From Ruminococcus sp. YRD2003 (lineage in GTDB: Bacteria; Bacillota; Clostridia; Oscillospirales; Ruminococcaceae), in the NCBI GenBank assembly GCA_900109435.1, contig FNZT01000011.1, positions 124,001-188,000 on the forward strand: a stretch of DNA of 64,000 nucleotides, in the 5' to 3' direction. The first letter of the stretch is position 1; every line of letters begins with the position of its first letter. A model generated the notes under the pieces. The model ran no database searches. It was not told the DNA's origin and was given only the letters and a program-made list of their open reading frames with translations. The translations under genes and the position numbers were made by a program. Shown here one piece after another: positions 26,595 to 35,462 of the stretch.

Positions 26595-28247
26595 TTACTT
26601 AAGATCAGCAGCTGTGCAGCCATTAGAAATGTCTACAAGGTGAACAATGCTCTTGATGATAGCATCAGAGTCGTTAGCGTCAAGACCTTCGCCGTCCTTA
26701 GCGTCGCAGCAGTCAGCGTTGATCTTGCCCTGTGCCTTCATGTCGTAAGAAGAAGCGTCGTTGAGGTACTTGTTAAGAACAACTACGTCAGCGATGTTTA
26801 CCTTACCGTCGCAGTTTGTATCGCCGTAGAGCTTTGTGCCGGGTGTAACTGTTGTCTGTCCAGCAGAAGCAGTTGTTGTTGTCTCTGTAGCTGTTGTTGT
26901 AGCCTCAGAAGTTGTTGTTGTATCAGTCTCAGAAGCAGTTGATGTGCCGTCACCTATAACATTGATCTTACCTGTCTTGAGAACAGCGTCGAACTCGATT
27001 CCGTCGTAACCGCTCTCAACAACGTGGAATCTGTCAAGCTTCCACTCATACACGCCGGGCTCTGCATCAGCAGGGATTGTGATATCGAATGTAGCAATAG
27101 CCTTGGAAGTATTGATCTCCTGCGGCTCACCAGAATCGAGAGTATCGCAGTACCATGTGTCGCCTATGAGCTTGTACTCGCAGCCGCCCTCAACAGCAGA
27201 GCACTTAACCTTCTCCATTGTAGCTGTAGCGCCCTTGATAGGAAGATTAGCGTCGATTACCTGAGCAACTAACTGACCAGCCTTACGGTTGTTACCGTTC
27301 TCGCAGTTGATAGCAACTCTTACTGTCTGACCGGGAGCAGCTTCAACATCAGCAGGAGTGATGATGAACTTGTCATCGATCTCGGAGTCTGAAGGAGTTG
27401 TTGTGCCGACAGTCTGAGTTGTTGTTGTCTGAGTTGTTGTCTGAGTTGTATTTGTTGAAGTGGTAGCAGTTGTACCAGCTGATGCACCGCCTACTGTGAT
27501 ATCGAGGCTCTTGAGTGTGAGACCGCTCTTGGAAGTGAGCTTGCCGCCTGCTGTCTCGATCATGTTGGACAGATTGTCCGGATAATCAGCATCGGGAGCG
27601 TAGTCACAGAAGTCGAGAGTGTAAGTACCTGCGGGTGTGCCCTTAGCGAAGATAACGTCTACAACGTATACAGGATAGTCATCAGACTTGGAACCTGACC
27701 ACTTGTAGGAACCGCTTGTAGGACCTGTGTAAGCAAGTGAAGCGAAAGCATTGGGTGTGTTTGCAGAAGTAGAATTCTCAAGAGCGAACTCCTGACCTGC
27801 AACTGAAGACGAGAAGTAATCGCCGTCCTCATCATCGTTTACGATCTTACCTGCAAAGCCGATAAGAGAAGTTGTCTTGCCCTTGCTTCCGTCAGCCAGG
27901 GTAACATCCTTAGCCTCCTTGAAGTAGTCGGAACCAACCTTGTGCTTCTTGAAAGTTACATAAGTATTTGAAGCATCACCGTCAGAGGACTTAACTGTCC
28001 ACTGTGCGGAAATTGTCTGGGAATCGTTAGCGCCCTCTGTAAGGAAAAGACCTACAGGGATAGTAACATCGCCGGCAGAGATAGCATCAGCAGAGATCTC
28101 TGAACTTACCTCTTTACCATTGGCATCAAGATATGTGCGGAGCTCGAGGCCCTTGGAGTCAGCAGCACCTGTCATAAAAGGAACAGCTGAGCTTACCATC
28201 GATGCAGCCATAGCAAGTGAAGCAGCTGCAGAAATAAGTTTCTTCAT
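26595..28247 (-). CDS. scaA: Scaffoldin ScaA (one clear cohesin plus dockerin)
   Basis: A 550-residue secreted scaffoldin. After a signal peptide (about 1-29) comes an N-terminal beta module (30-254). Its end (YPVYVVDVIFAKGTPAGTY) resembles the late strands of a cohesin, so it may be a divergent cohesin. A Thr/Gln linker precedes a clear cohesin (291-434) with CDTLDSGEPQEINT and LDRFHVVESGYDGIEF, closely matching ScaB cohesins 1-3. The dockerin (474-540) has loops GDTNCDGKVNIADVV and ...GEGLDANDSDA. This class differs from enzyme/ScaC and ScaB/CttA dockerins and is expected to bind ScaB cohesins 4-9. Confidence 0.9.
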   Translation of the reverse strand: MKKLISAAASLAMAASMVSSAVPFMTGAADSKGLELRTYLDANGKEVSSEISADAISAGDVTIPVGLFLTEGANDSQTISAQWTVKSSDGDASNTYVTFKKHKVGSDYFKEAKDVTLADGSKGKTTSLIGFAGKIVNDDEDGDYFSSSVAGQEFALENSTSANTPNAFASLAYTGPTSGSYKWSGSKSDDYPVYVVDVIFAKGTPAGTYTLDFCDYAPDADYPDNLSNMIETAGGKLTSKSGLTLKSLDITVGGASAGTTATTSTNTTQTTTQTTTTQTVGTTTPSDSEIDDKFIITPADVEAAPGQTVRVAINCENGNNRKAGQLVAQVIDANLPIKGATATMEKVKCSAVEGGCEYKLIGDTWYCDTLDSGEPQEINTSKAIATFDITIPADAEPGVYEWKLDRFHVVESGYDGIEFDAVLKTGKINVIGDGTSTASETDTTTTSEATTTATETTTTASAGQTTVTPGTKLYGDTNCDGKVNIADVVVLNKYLNDASSYDMKAQGKINADCCDAKDGEGLDANDSDAIIKSIVHLVDISNGCTAADLK

Positions 28248-28360
28248 TTGTAATAATTCCTTTCTTTAGGTTTTTACGCCTATTAATAACTTATGATTTG
28301 GGTTTGTATTCCTTTGTAAGGGGGACAAATCAGATAATCTTCGGATTCAAGAACTATCGC

Positions 28361-29242
28361 TTAGAGTGATGAAATAGCGCCTGCATCGAGCTTCTGGATC
28401 ATCAGAGCGTCATTTGCAGTGATACCGCCTGCACCGTCAACATCACCGTTGACCTTGCCCTGCGGCTTGAGCGCATACTTGTCCTGATTTGCGATAGACT
28501 GGAGTATAGCCACTGCGTCAGCAACTGTTACCTTGCCGTCTACGTTAGCGTCGCCCTTGAGACTTACTTCAGGGGTTGAGCCGCCCTGCTGTGTTGTTGT
28601 TGCAGCAGTAGTCGTAGCCTCGGTAGTTACTGTCGTAGTTGTCGTTGATTCGCTACCAATTGTAACACTTCCTGCATTAGCCTTGACATTGAAGTTGACC
28701 TTAACGCCATCTTTAAGGTAACCGCAGTCAAACTCGTCATTCTGCACACCTGAACCAGAGAATGTCTCGCGGTCAGTAGGAACGATGTTGATCTTGGAAA
28801 CTGTTCCGTCAGCAGCATCGTTTGCAACAGTACCGCTGATAGTAACAAATGTACCTTCACCTTTCAGCCACTTGGACGAATCATCAACTGATGTCGACCA
28901 TGCTACGCTGATAAGCCCCTCTGCTGAATAGTTGCCAAAATTGGGAAGCATGGATGATGATGAATCACCGCTCACGCTCCCTGCCAGCGTACCTGCCTTA
29001 ATGTCAGTGATTTTGAGAACCTTTGAATCGTACTCGATAGCGAAATTGCAGCACTGGAGACCAGTACTCGGAATGTCGGACAGAGATACCTCCACTGTAA
29101 ACTCCTTGCCTGCCTCAGCTCTTGTTTGACTGGCGGAAATCTGCACTGTTTCGTCAGCCGCAACAGCGGGAGCGATCGAGCATACTGAAAGTGAAAGCAT
29201 AGCTGCAGCCATAGCTCCGATGACTATCTTTTTTGTCTTCAT
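28361..29242 (-). CDS. scaC: Adaptor scaffoldin ScaC (cohesin plus dockerin)
   Basis: A 293-residue secreted adaptor. The signal peptide runs to about 29 (AVAAD). A type I-like cohesin (about 32-195) contains FAIEYDSKVLKI and FVTISGTV, and a Thr-rich linker follows. The dockerin (229-288) has GDANVDGKVTVADAVAILQ and GGITANDALMIQKLD, nearly the same as the dockerin of the GH5 cellulase at 45135-47192. In R. flavefaciens ScaC docks on ScaA like an enzyme and its own cohesin recruits a different enzyme set. The start at 29242 follows GAAGGAGG; the ATG at 29263 has no ribosome site. It is the first gene of the cluster. Confidence 0.92.
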   Translation of the reverse strand: MKTKKIVIGAMAAAMLSLSVCSIAPAVAADETVQISASQTRAEAGKEFTVEVSLSDIPSTGLQCCNFAIEYDSKVLKITDIKAGTLAGSVSGDSSSSMLPNFGNYSAEGLISVAWSTSVDDSSKWLKGEGTFVTISGTVANDAADGTVSKINIVPTDRETFSGSGVQNDEFDCGYLKDGVKVNFNVKANAGSVTIGSESTTTTTVTTEATTTAATTTQQGGSTPEVSLKGDANVDGKVTVADAVAILQSIANQDKYALKPQGKVNGDVDGAGGITANDALMIQKLDAGAISSL

Positions 29243-29517
29243 GATTTTTTCCTCCTTCTTCATTAATGTTATATAACAAAGGAACGAACGCCCCTTTTAT
29301 TATATCGTGTCTTAAAGTGCAGCCCGTGGCTGCTTGTCGGGATAAACCGCGACATGAACAAACACAGTCAGACGTCGGGCAAAAGCTGTACGTACAATTT
29401 GCGGAGTATGTACACACCACACGCGCGTCAGCCCCTCCGGCGTACTACAGTGATCAACTGTAAGACGCATCACACTGCCGTGACGAGATGTTAATCCCAA
29501 AATCCATATTTATTCAT
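29243..29517 (-). promoter_or_regulatory. Long structured 5' leader of the sca operon
   Basis: About 275 bases separate the predicted transcription start (near 29517) from the scaC start. The leader has a hairpin at 29440-29468 (GCGT and TACAGT arms around a 5-nt loop) and another at 29321-29335 (GCAGCC / GGCTGC). I do not recognise a known riboswitch. No ORF of note lies in the remaining 29553-29679 stretch. Confidence 0.5.
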
Positions 29518-29523
29518 GATTTC

Positions 29524-29552
29524 ATTATATATCAGGTCAAAGCAAATGTAAA
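29524..29552 (-). promoter_or_regulatory. Promoter of the sca operon
   Basis: On the minus strand, TTTACA (29547-29552), exactly 17 bases, TATAAT (29524-29529): a strong sigma-A-type promoter. Confidence 0.8.
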
Positions 29553-29679
29553 TAGGTTTATTCCGTTTTTGGTATTTTATCTAAACATTCAACCTGATTT
29601 TTGCGCGGTTTGCACAATCGGGAATTTGTCTGAAATCCCGCGAGAAATTGTCTTTATGAACAAAATGTGAACAAATTTA

Positions 29680-30951
29680 TTATTTGTCCAGCTTCTGAAA
29701 TTCAGCCGGCATACTCTCGTTAATTATATCATTGAGTATATCCCAGCTGAAGCTTGTGGAACTGCCCTGAGGTATCGCATACGGAACTCCGTGTACCGCT
29801 GCAAGTTCGGGGGTGTACTTGCTGTACGGATAGACCCCGAGATTAGCAAAATCAGGGGATTCGTAGTGGATGATGTTCGGGATCGCCCCCACATTTTCAA
29901 GGGTTATCTCGCCTGTCTCGCTGTCCATTACGATGTCGAAATCAGGCATCTCACCGACGAGGTTGAAGTTGTCAGTCTGACAGCAGATGAAGTTGCCCAT
30001 GGAGTAGAACACAAATCCCTTTGTACCGTCGTCGCGGGTTATCCACTCCATTGTCTCCGCAGTATGTGTATGGCAGCCGAGTATAACGTCTGCGCCCCAG
30101 TTTACCATCTTGTTCGCGAGCTCTATCCTGTCCTCGGAGACGAGGTGTGTATCCTCAACTCCCCAGTGAGCCGATACGATGACTACGTCAGCCTTTTCCT
30201 TGGCTTCCTTTATCTGCCTCTCGATAACATCCTCCTCATAGTTCATAACAACTCTGAGGGGGCAGCCCGCGGGGAACTCGAAGCCGTTGATATGCTCTGC
30301 ATACGCAAGGAAGGCTATCTTCACGCCGTTGACCTCACGCACACGTATGTTGTTGGCGTCCTCCTCGTTGAGGTAGGCGCCGAGCACCGTGAGGTCGTTT
30401 TCCTCCGCCTTCTGATTCCAGAACCTTATGGACTCCTCAAGGGCATCCGAACCAAAATCGAGCAGGTGGTTGTTAGCCATTGTGAAAACGTCGAAACCAA
30501 GGTCTATGACCGCATCTGCGACCTCGGGAGGCGAATTGAACAGGAGTGCGCCGCCGTTTGCGCCGCGTATCTCGTTGCTCTGACTGATTATCGTCTCCTG
30601 ATTGAGGATAGCAACGTCAGCGTCCTCAATAAGGTATTTCACGTTCTTGTAGAGGGGCTTGAAATCAAAGTTTTCGCCCGGACCTGCAAGTTTTTCTGCA
30701 TTCTTGTATACAGAGTAGTGTATGAGGTTATCGCCCGCCGCTATCACGTGGACGCGCTTGTCCTCGGGGACAGGCTCTGTAGTGGGTTCCTCAGTCGGAG
30801 CTTCAGTGGTCTGCGGGACAGTGCTCTTTTCAGAGCTGCTCTCCTCCGAGCTTCCTCCGCCGACTACTCTTGTTGCACAGCTCACGCCCGATACAAGAAT
30901 GACCGCCAGCACTGCGAGTGCAGCTGCGGCACGACCTTTTCTAAGCTTCAT
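29680..30951 (-). CDS. CapA-family metallophosphatase-like lipoprotein
   Basis: A 423-residue surface lipoprotein (lipobox SGVSC, then an acidic Ser/Thr/Glu linker to about 65) with a CapA/PgsA-type calcineurin-like domain. Motifs include AAGDNLIH, ILNQETI, TMANNHLLDFG, VIVSAHWGVED and GCHTHTAE, which are the metal-ligand segments of the fold. CapA is part of poly-gamma-glutamate capsule export in Bacillus, but no capB/capC is nearby, so the function here is open. It sits next to the sca operon in the same direction. Confidence 0.88.
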   Translation of the reverse strand: MKLRKGRAAAALAVLAVILVSGVSCATRVVGGGSSEESSSEKSTVPQTTEAPTEEPTTEPVPEDKRVHVIAAGDNLIHYSVYKNAEKLAGPGENFDFKPLYKNVKYLIEDADVAILNQETIISQSNEIRGANGGALLFNSPPEVADAVIDLGFDVFTMANNHLLDFGSDALEESIRFWNQKAEENDLTVLGAYLNEEDANNIRVREVNGVKIAFLAYAEHINGFEFPAGCPLRVVMNYEEDVIERQIKEAKEKADVVIVSAHWGVEDTHLVSEDRIELANKMVNWGADVILGCHTHTAETMEWITRDDGTKGFVFYSMGNFICCQTDNFNLVGEMPDFDIVMDSETGEITLENVGAIPNIIHYESPDFANLGVYPYSKYTPELAAVHGVPYAIPQGSSTSFSWDILNDIINESMPAEFQKLDK

Positions 30952-31158
30952 CTTAATCGTCCCTTTCAGCGCGAAGGGATACCTCCGCGACTATATTATA
31001 TCACATTGTTTTTCCAAATGCAATTACTAATTGTATGATTAGACTGCATAATTACAGGCAGTTTTATTTGCTAATTAATTGGATTAAGGCGACTTTTCGC
31101 CTATTTATAGCCATTTGAGCTACTGATATATCACGCTGTAAGTGCTCTTTGTTAGTTT

Positions 31159-32175
31159 TCACGAATTTTCTTCAATATTTTTGTTTATTCTGCTGTATTG
31201 GAGCTCGATGAACTCGTTTGCCAGACTTTCAGCCTCACTGTATGAACTCAGCTGATAGCACCTTCCGCGGAATTTTGCCGAGCCGTAGAAGCCGTTCATG
31301 TACCACGCCGCGTGCTTGCGAGCCTCATGCATAGCCATTTCCTCGCTCTTTGGACTCAGCTCCAGCATAAGACGTATATGCTCCAGCATCACGCGCATAC
31401 GCTCCTCGACTGTCGGCGGGGTGTAGTCCCTGCCCTCGAGTGCAGCCTCTATCTCCTCGAAGATGAACGGTTTGCCGTAGCTGCCGCGTCCGACCATGAC
31501 CAAGTCACAATCGGTCTCTCGGTACATCCTTATACACGAATTTGCATCCGTGACGTCGCCGTTGCCGATGACAGGTATGCTCACTGCCTGCTTGACGTCG
31601 CGTATCACTCCGTAATCGGCACTTCCGCTGTAGAACTGGTCGCGGGTGCGTCCGTGGACGGCTATCGCCGCCGCTCCCGCTGCTTCGAGAGCCTTTGCCA
31701 TCTCTGCTGCGTTGACCGTTTCCGCCGTCCAGCCGCTGCGTATCTTAGCCGTCACAGGAACGTCTCCTGCTGCCCTGACGGCTGCCTCGGTGATGTCCGC
31801 CGCAAGCTTCACGTCCCTCATCAGCGCCGAGCCCGCGCCCGTACCAACTACCTTCGGTACGGGACAGCCCATGTTTATGTCGATGATGTCGGGCTTGTAT
31901 TCGAGCACTATCTTCACAGCCTCCGCCATGAAGTCGGGCTCGCTGCCGAAGAGCTGCACTGCCATGGGGCGCTCGCCGTCCGTTACCGTACACAGCTCCG
32001 CGGTCTTGCGGTCGCTGTAGCATATCCCCTTCGCGGAGACCATTTCGCTTACCGTATAAGCAGCTCCGAATCGCTTGCACATGAGACGGTAAGCCCTGTC
32101 CGCGACTCCTGCCATGGGTGCGAGCGCGGCTGTGCGCTTTATCCCGACTCCGCCAATTTTAACGTTCTCACTCAT
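31159..32175 (-). CDS. dusB: tRNA-dihydrouridine synthase
   Basis: A 338-residue FMN enzyme that reduces uridines in tRNA. It has the TIM-barrel start ALAPMAGVADRAYR, the INMGCPVPKV motif with the catalytic cysteine, SGW in the substrate strand, AVHGRTRDQFYSG and VMVGRGSYGKP. This is the DusB-type layout of Firmicutes. Its start overlaps the end of the GtrA gene by 8 bases, so the two are translationally coupled. Confidence 0.94.
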   Translation of the reverse strand: MSENVKIGGVGIKRTAALAPMAGVADRAYRLMCKRFGAAYTVSEMVSAKGICYSDRKTAELCTVTDGERPMAVQLFGSEPDFMAEAVKIVLEYKPDIIDINMGCPVPKVVGTGAGSALMRDVKLAADITEAAVRAAGDVPVTAKIRSGWTAETVNAAEMAKALEAAGAAAIAVHGRTRDQFYSGSADYGVIRDVKQAVSIPVIGNGDVTDANSCIRMYRETDCDLVMVGRGSYGKPFIFEEIEAALEGRDYTPPTVEERMRVMLEHIRLMLELSPKSEEMAMHEARKHAAWYMNGFYGSAKFRGRCYQLSSYSEAESLANEFIELQYSRINKNIEENS

Positions 32176-32683
32176 CCGAGCCCTCTGTTTCTGCCGCAGC
32201 CGCAGGCTCGTCCTTTTTCTTGAAGACGAACACCTTGCTGATGACGTAATTGAGTATCAGCACAATGACGTTCGCCAGTACCTTTACTACCCAGTAGTTG
32301 ATGCCGAGCCACGCAAATCCGACGCGCATTACTACCCATTCCACTCCGAGAGTGAATACGCGTCCGCCGTAGAACTTAGCACCCTCCACAACGAGGTTCT
32401 TTGCGCCCTTGGTGGTCGAATCAAACACCCATACTCTGTTGGTGAGGTAGGCGAATGTCACCGCGCACACCCATGAGAACACCGTGCTGATGTCGCTTAT
32501 TGCATCTGTACCGAAACCGCCCCACTTCTCGAGCACCCACTTCGCGAAACCTGCCGAAACGAAGCTGACGACGGTAGTCAGGCCGCCAAAGAAGATGTAG
32601 AGCCACTTGTCCTCATACTTGAAGTACAGGTCGCGTATCGGCTTCGGGAAGACCGATACGATTTTTCTGATAAGATTTTTCAT
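32168..32683 (-). CDS. GtrA-family membrane protein
   Basis: A 171-residue protein with four transmembrane segments, with GGLTTVVSFVSAG in the first and FAYLTNRVWVF after the second, both typical of GtrA. GtrA proteins are thought to move lipid-linked sugars across the membrane. The C-terminal tail is charged (KKKDEPAAAAETEGSDE). It overlaps dusB downstream. A promoter and an early terminator lie 100-260 bases upstream and may control it. Confidence 0.85.
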   Translation of the reverse strand: MKNLIRKIVSVFPKPIRDLYFKYEDKWLYIFFGGLTTVVSFVSAGFAKWVLEKWGGFGTDAISDISTVFSWVCAVTFAYLTNRVWVFDSTTKGAKNLVVEGAKFYGGRVFTLGVEWVVMRVGFAWLGINYWVVKVLANVIVLILNYVISKVFVFKKKDEPAAAAETEGSDE

Positions 32684-32779
32684 TCTGATTATCTTGTCCT
32701 TTCAAATGCGATACTCTATAATAATAACAGCATTTGCCGCATTTTTCAAGTGATTTTAAAAAAGTTCACAATAAATGGC

Positions 32780-32824
32780 AAAAAAAGAGCAGCTGCCGCA
32801 GGTATTCCCACGGCAGCCGCTCTT
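32780..32824 (-). terminator. Strong terminator in the gtrA leader region
   Basis: AAGAGC-GCTGCCG pairs with CGGCAGC-GCTCTT around a 12-nt loop; T-run (32780-32786) follows on the minus strand. No ORF lies upstream of it. Confidence 0.85.
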
Positions 32825-32909
32825 ATCTGAAAAGGTGTGTTTATAAAACGCTCGGAGGTATATGAGCGCTGAATCGGTTGTTAGCTATATGTAAATCTCT
32901 CTGTTCTGT
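32780..32909 (-). ncRNA. Putative short RNA or attenuated leader upstream of gtrA-dusB
   Basis: A promoter at 32916-32944 would start a minus-strand RNA near 32909, which ends at a strong terminator (stem 32785-32798 with 32811-32824, then a T-run). The RNA is about 130 bases and has an internal hairpin CGCTC...GAGCG whose loop holds CCTCC, the complement of a ribosome-binding site. It could be an independent sRNA, or an attenuator controlling gtrA about 100 bases downstream. Confidence 0.5.
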
Positions 32910-32915
32910 GATCTC

Positions 32916-32944
32916 ATTATATCCTATACGGCGTACAAATGCAA
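32916..32944 (-). promoter_or_regulatory. Promoter upstream of the leader/sRNA
   Basis: On the minus strand, TTGCAT (32939-32944), 17 bases, TATAAT (32916-32921). The stretch 32684-33896 has no gene: it holds this unit and repeats B, C and A. Confidence 0.7.
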
Positions 32945-33028
32945 TAACAGGCGGGTCAAAGTTTGAATACAGTTCGGTATACGGCAGTTACAAAACAGCT
33001 ACAACGGTGACAGACGGGGAAATATCGC

Positions 33029-33165
33029 CTTGTAGGGGCGCATTACAGCAAAGCTGCATATAGCATCACAATCCAAATCGAAGATTTGGTGTGCTGCTTA
33101 TCCGTGCGCCCGCAGAATAACGTGCGGTATACACGGGCGAGCGGAACTCGCCCCTACAAATAGCT
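33029..33165. repeat. Dispersed repeat B, copy 2
   Basis: Begins TGTAGGGGCGCATTACAGC and ends GCGAGCGGAACTCGCCCCTAC. The inner 80 bases match 40612-40690 almost exactly, and match 4335-4497 in inverted orientation. Both ends carry GGGGCG/CGCCCC. Confidence 0.85.
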
Positions 33166-33374
33166 AAATCAATTAAATTTCCCGCTGCCTAAATTTTCTT
33201 TGTTGCCTTTTGAGGATTTCTGCATAAAATAGAAGTAAACGACAGTGCGGCAGCGGTCGCTGCGGAGTGGCTGACGTCAATGATGCATCGGTGCTGCCCG
33301 CGGATAGCTGCGCAGAGGCGGAGTGCTGTCAGACTGCCGTTTTGAGATATAATATTGAGGGGATGCATCTGTGC

Positions 33375-33456
33375 GCTCCCCTTAACGAAAAGTGGGCTGC
33401 CGAGCCGTGACACTGCGTTGCGTATTCGGCAGCCCACGAAACTGTCCGAGGGGAGC
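33375..33456. repeat. Structured repeat C, copy 1
   Basis: An outer 8-bp stem (GCTCCCCT 33375-33382 / AGGGGAGC 33449-33456) encloses an inner perfect 12-bp stem (GTGGGCTGCCGA 33392-33403 / TCGGCAGCCCAC 33426-33437). Motifs ACGAAAA and GAAACTGTCCG flank the inner stem. It shares its plan, but not its stem sequence, with the copies at 35597-35790. Confidence 0.75.
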
Positions 33457-33527
33457 TATCCTCGTGTGCCCTCCTTGACGGAACTCCGAACGGCTTCTTC
33501 AAGGAGGGACTTTCAGAAGTACGGAAA

Positions 33528-33880
33528 AGGGCTGTACTTATACGGAAGTAATACGGAGTATTTATTGAGGGAAACCCTTTTGAAAAAGGGTTCCGCTAAC
33601 AGCGGCGGTCCCCTCTGTCGCTTCGCGACATCTCCCCGCACTGCGGGGAGTCACCCTCAAACTCCCTTCCTAAAACTTTCAATTTAAATTTTGCCCCTAT
33701 GGGGTACTCTCATGAAAAAAAAAGACTAACTCTTTCCATACAAGGAGAGCACCCCATAGGGGCAAAATTTGGACTAAAAGTCTTTGGAAAGGGGCTCGGG
33801 GGAGAACCTTTCTTCAGAAAGGTTTCCCCCGATATATGTCCCGTAATGCTTCCGTATAGGTACAGTCCTTAAGCGGTACA
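33528..33880. repeat. Large palindromic repeat A, copy 2 (inverted)
   Basis: Matches the element at 10270-10578 in inverted orientation. The central inverted repeat is at 33686-33711 and 33745-33770 with one mismatch. The left arm carries an extra segment of about 60 bases (33594-33655) with its own small hairpins (for example CCCCGCACTGCGGGG) that is absent from copy 1. Confidence 0.85.
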
Positions 33881-33896
33881 GCCTTTTTTCTTTTTG

Positions 33897-35462
33897 TTAT
33901 TCTCCGAGCTCGACCTTTACTCTGTCAAACTCATCGGTTATCTCCTTTTCGGGAGCACCTGTTGCGAGCGAAACGATAATGATAGCCGCAAATGCGCACA
34001 GGAAGGCGGGAAGAAGCTCATATATCGAGAAGAGGTCCCTGATGCTCTGTGAGAGCTCGATGCCGGCAAAGTCTGCAAGCTCTGTTGCGTACTTCCAGAG
34101 GAATACCATCACAGCACCGACTACAAGACCTGCGATAGCGCCCCACCTGTTCGAGCGCTTCCAGAAGAGTGCCGCGAGCATTACCGGACCAAAGGTCGCG
34201 CCGAAGCCTGCCCACGCAAATGAAACGACTCTGAATACCGAGCTGTTCTGATCCCATGCAAGTACAACACCGAGTGCAGCGATGATGAGGAGAACGACTC
34301 TCGCCGCTATCATAGATGACTTGTCGGTCATTTTGATATTGAACACGCTCTTGAGGATATTCTCGGACATTGAGGAAGAAGCCGCAAGGAGCTGTGAATC
34401 CGATGTTGACATCGTGCAGGCAAGGATACCTGCGAAAACGAGACCTGCGATAACCGCAAGACCGAAATGGTGCTCGCTCATATACTGAGCTATCTTGATA
34501 ACAACCTTTTCGGAATCACTGCTCGTGAGGACCTCGAGCTTTCCGCTCTTTGTGAGTGCGTTGCCGATGAAGCCGATGAAGATTGCGACAGCCATTGAGA
34601 TAACTACCCATACGGAAGCTATCCTTCTTGAGGTCTTTATCTTGTTCTTGTCCTCGATAGCCATAAAGCGGAGGAGGATATGAGGCATACCGAAATAGCC
34701 AAGTCCCCATGCAAGGAGAGAAGCGATAGTCAGCAGACTGTACTTGTCTGCGCCGCCTGTTTCGGTATTATGGATATTGCTGAGCGAGAAGTAGCCTTCG
34801 AGCGACTGAGCATTGTCGATAACGTTTCCGAGTCCGCCGGCAGCACTGATGCCGAAGATAACGATACTGACAAGAGCGATAGTCATAATGATGCTCTGAA
34901 TGAGGTCAGTCGTACTTGCTGCAAGGAAACCTCCTGTACAGGTGTAGGAGATGATGATGACGGCACTGATTATCATTGCAAAATGATAATCCCAGCCGAA
35001 GAGCGAGCTGAAAAGCTTGCCGCACGCCGAGAATCCCGAGGCTGTGTAAGGTACGAAGAAGATGAGGATTATCAGAGCCGAAACGCCCATAAGTATCCTG
35101 CTCTTGTCCTTGTAGCGCACCGAGAAGAAATCCGGGATAGTGATAGCACCGCAGCGCTGACTGTATACCCTCAGGCGCTTTGCAACGAAGAGCCAGTTGA
35201 GATATGTTCCGACAGCGAGTCCGATAGCGGTCCAGCCAGCCTCCGCACCGCCGGTAAGATAGGCAACACCCGGGAGTCCCATCAGGAGCCAGCTGCTCAT
35301 ATCGGAAGCCTCTGCACTCATAGCTGTTACGAGCGGTCCGAGCTTACGTCCGCCGAGATAAAAGTCACCGACGTTGTCGTTTTTCCTGGAAAAGATAAAG
35401 CCTACTGCGACCATAACAACAAGATAGGCGATTATCGTTCCGATAATGATGATGTTTGTCAT
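33897..35462 (-). CDS. putP: Sodium/proline symporter
   Basis: A 521-residue sodium:solute symporter with about 13 transmembrane helices. Family landmarks are GDFYLGGRKLGPLVTAMSAEASDMSSWLLMG-type segments near residues 31-60, the RLRVYSQRCGAITIPDFF loop, and YTCTGGFLAASTTD. This is the PutP subgroup, importing proline with sodium. The start at 35462 follows AAAAGGAGTAAAAATCTGGC. No proline-degradation genes are adjacent. Confidence 0.93.
   Translation of the reverse strand: MTNIIIIGTIIAYLVVMVAVGFIFSRKNDNVGDFYLGGRKLGPLVTAMSAEASDMSSWLLMGLPGVAYLTGGAEAGWTAIGLAVGTYLNWLFVAKRLRVYSQRCGAITIPDFFSVRYKDKSRILMGVSALIILIFFVPYTASGFSACGKLFSSLFGWDYHFAMIISAVIIISYTCTGGFLAASTTDLIQSIIMTIALVSIVIFGISAAGGLGNVIDNAQSLEGYFSLSNIHNTETGGADKYSLLTIASLLAWGLGYFGMPHILLRFMAIEDKNKIKTSRRIASVWVVISMAVAIFIGFIGNALTKSGKLEVLTSSDSEKVVIKIAQYMSEHHFGLAVIAGLVFAGILACTMSTSDSQLLAASSSMSENILKSVFNIKMTDKSSMIAARVVLLIIAALGVVLAWDQNSSVFRVVSFAWAGFGATFGPVMLAALFWKRSNRWGAIAGLVVGAVMVFLWKYATELADFAGIELSQSIRDLFSIYELLPAFLCAFAAIIIVSLATGAPEKEITDEFDRVKVELGE

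Noticed and set aside
33189..33687. Short ORFs on both strands in the 32.7-33.9 kb gap
   Set aside because: They lie across repeats B, C and A, lack ribosome sites and do not look like proteins.
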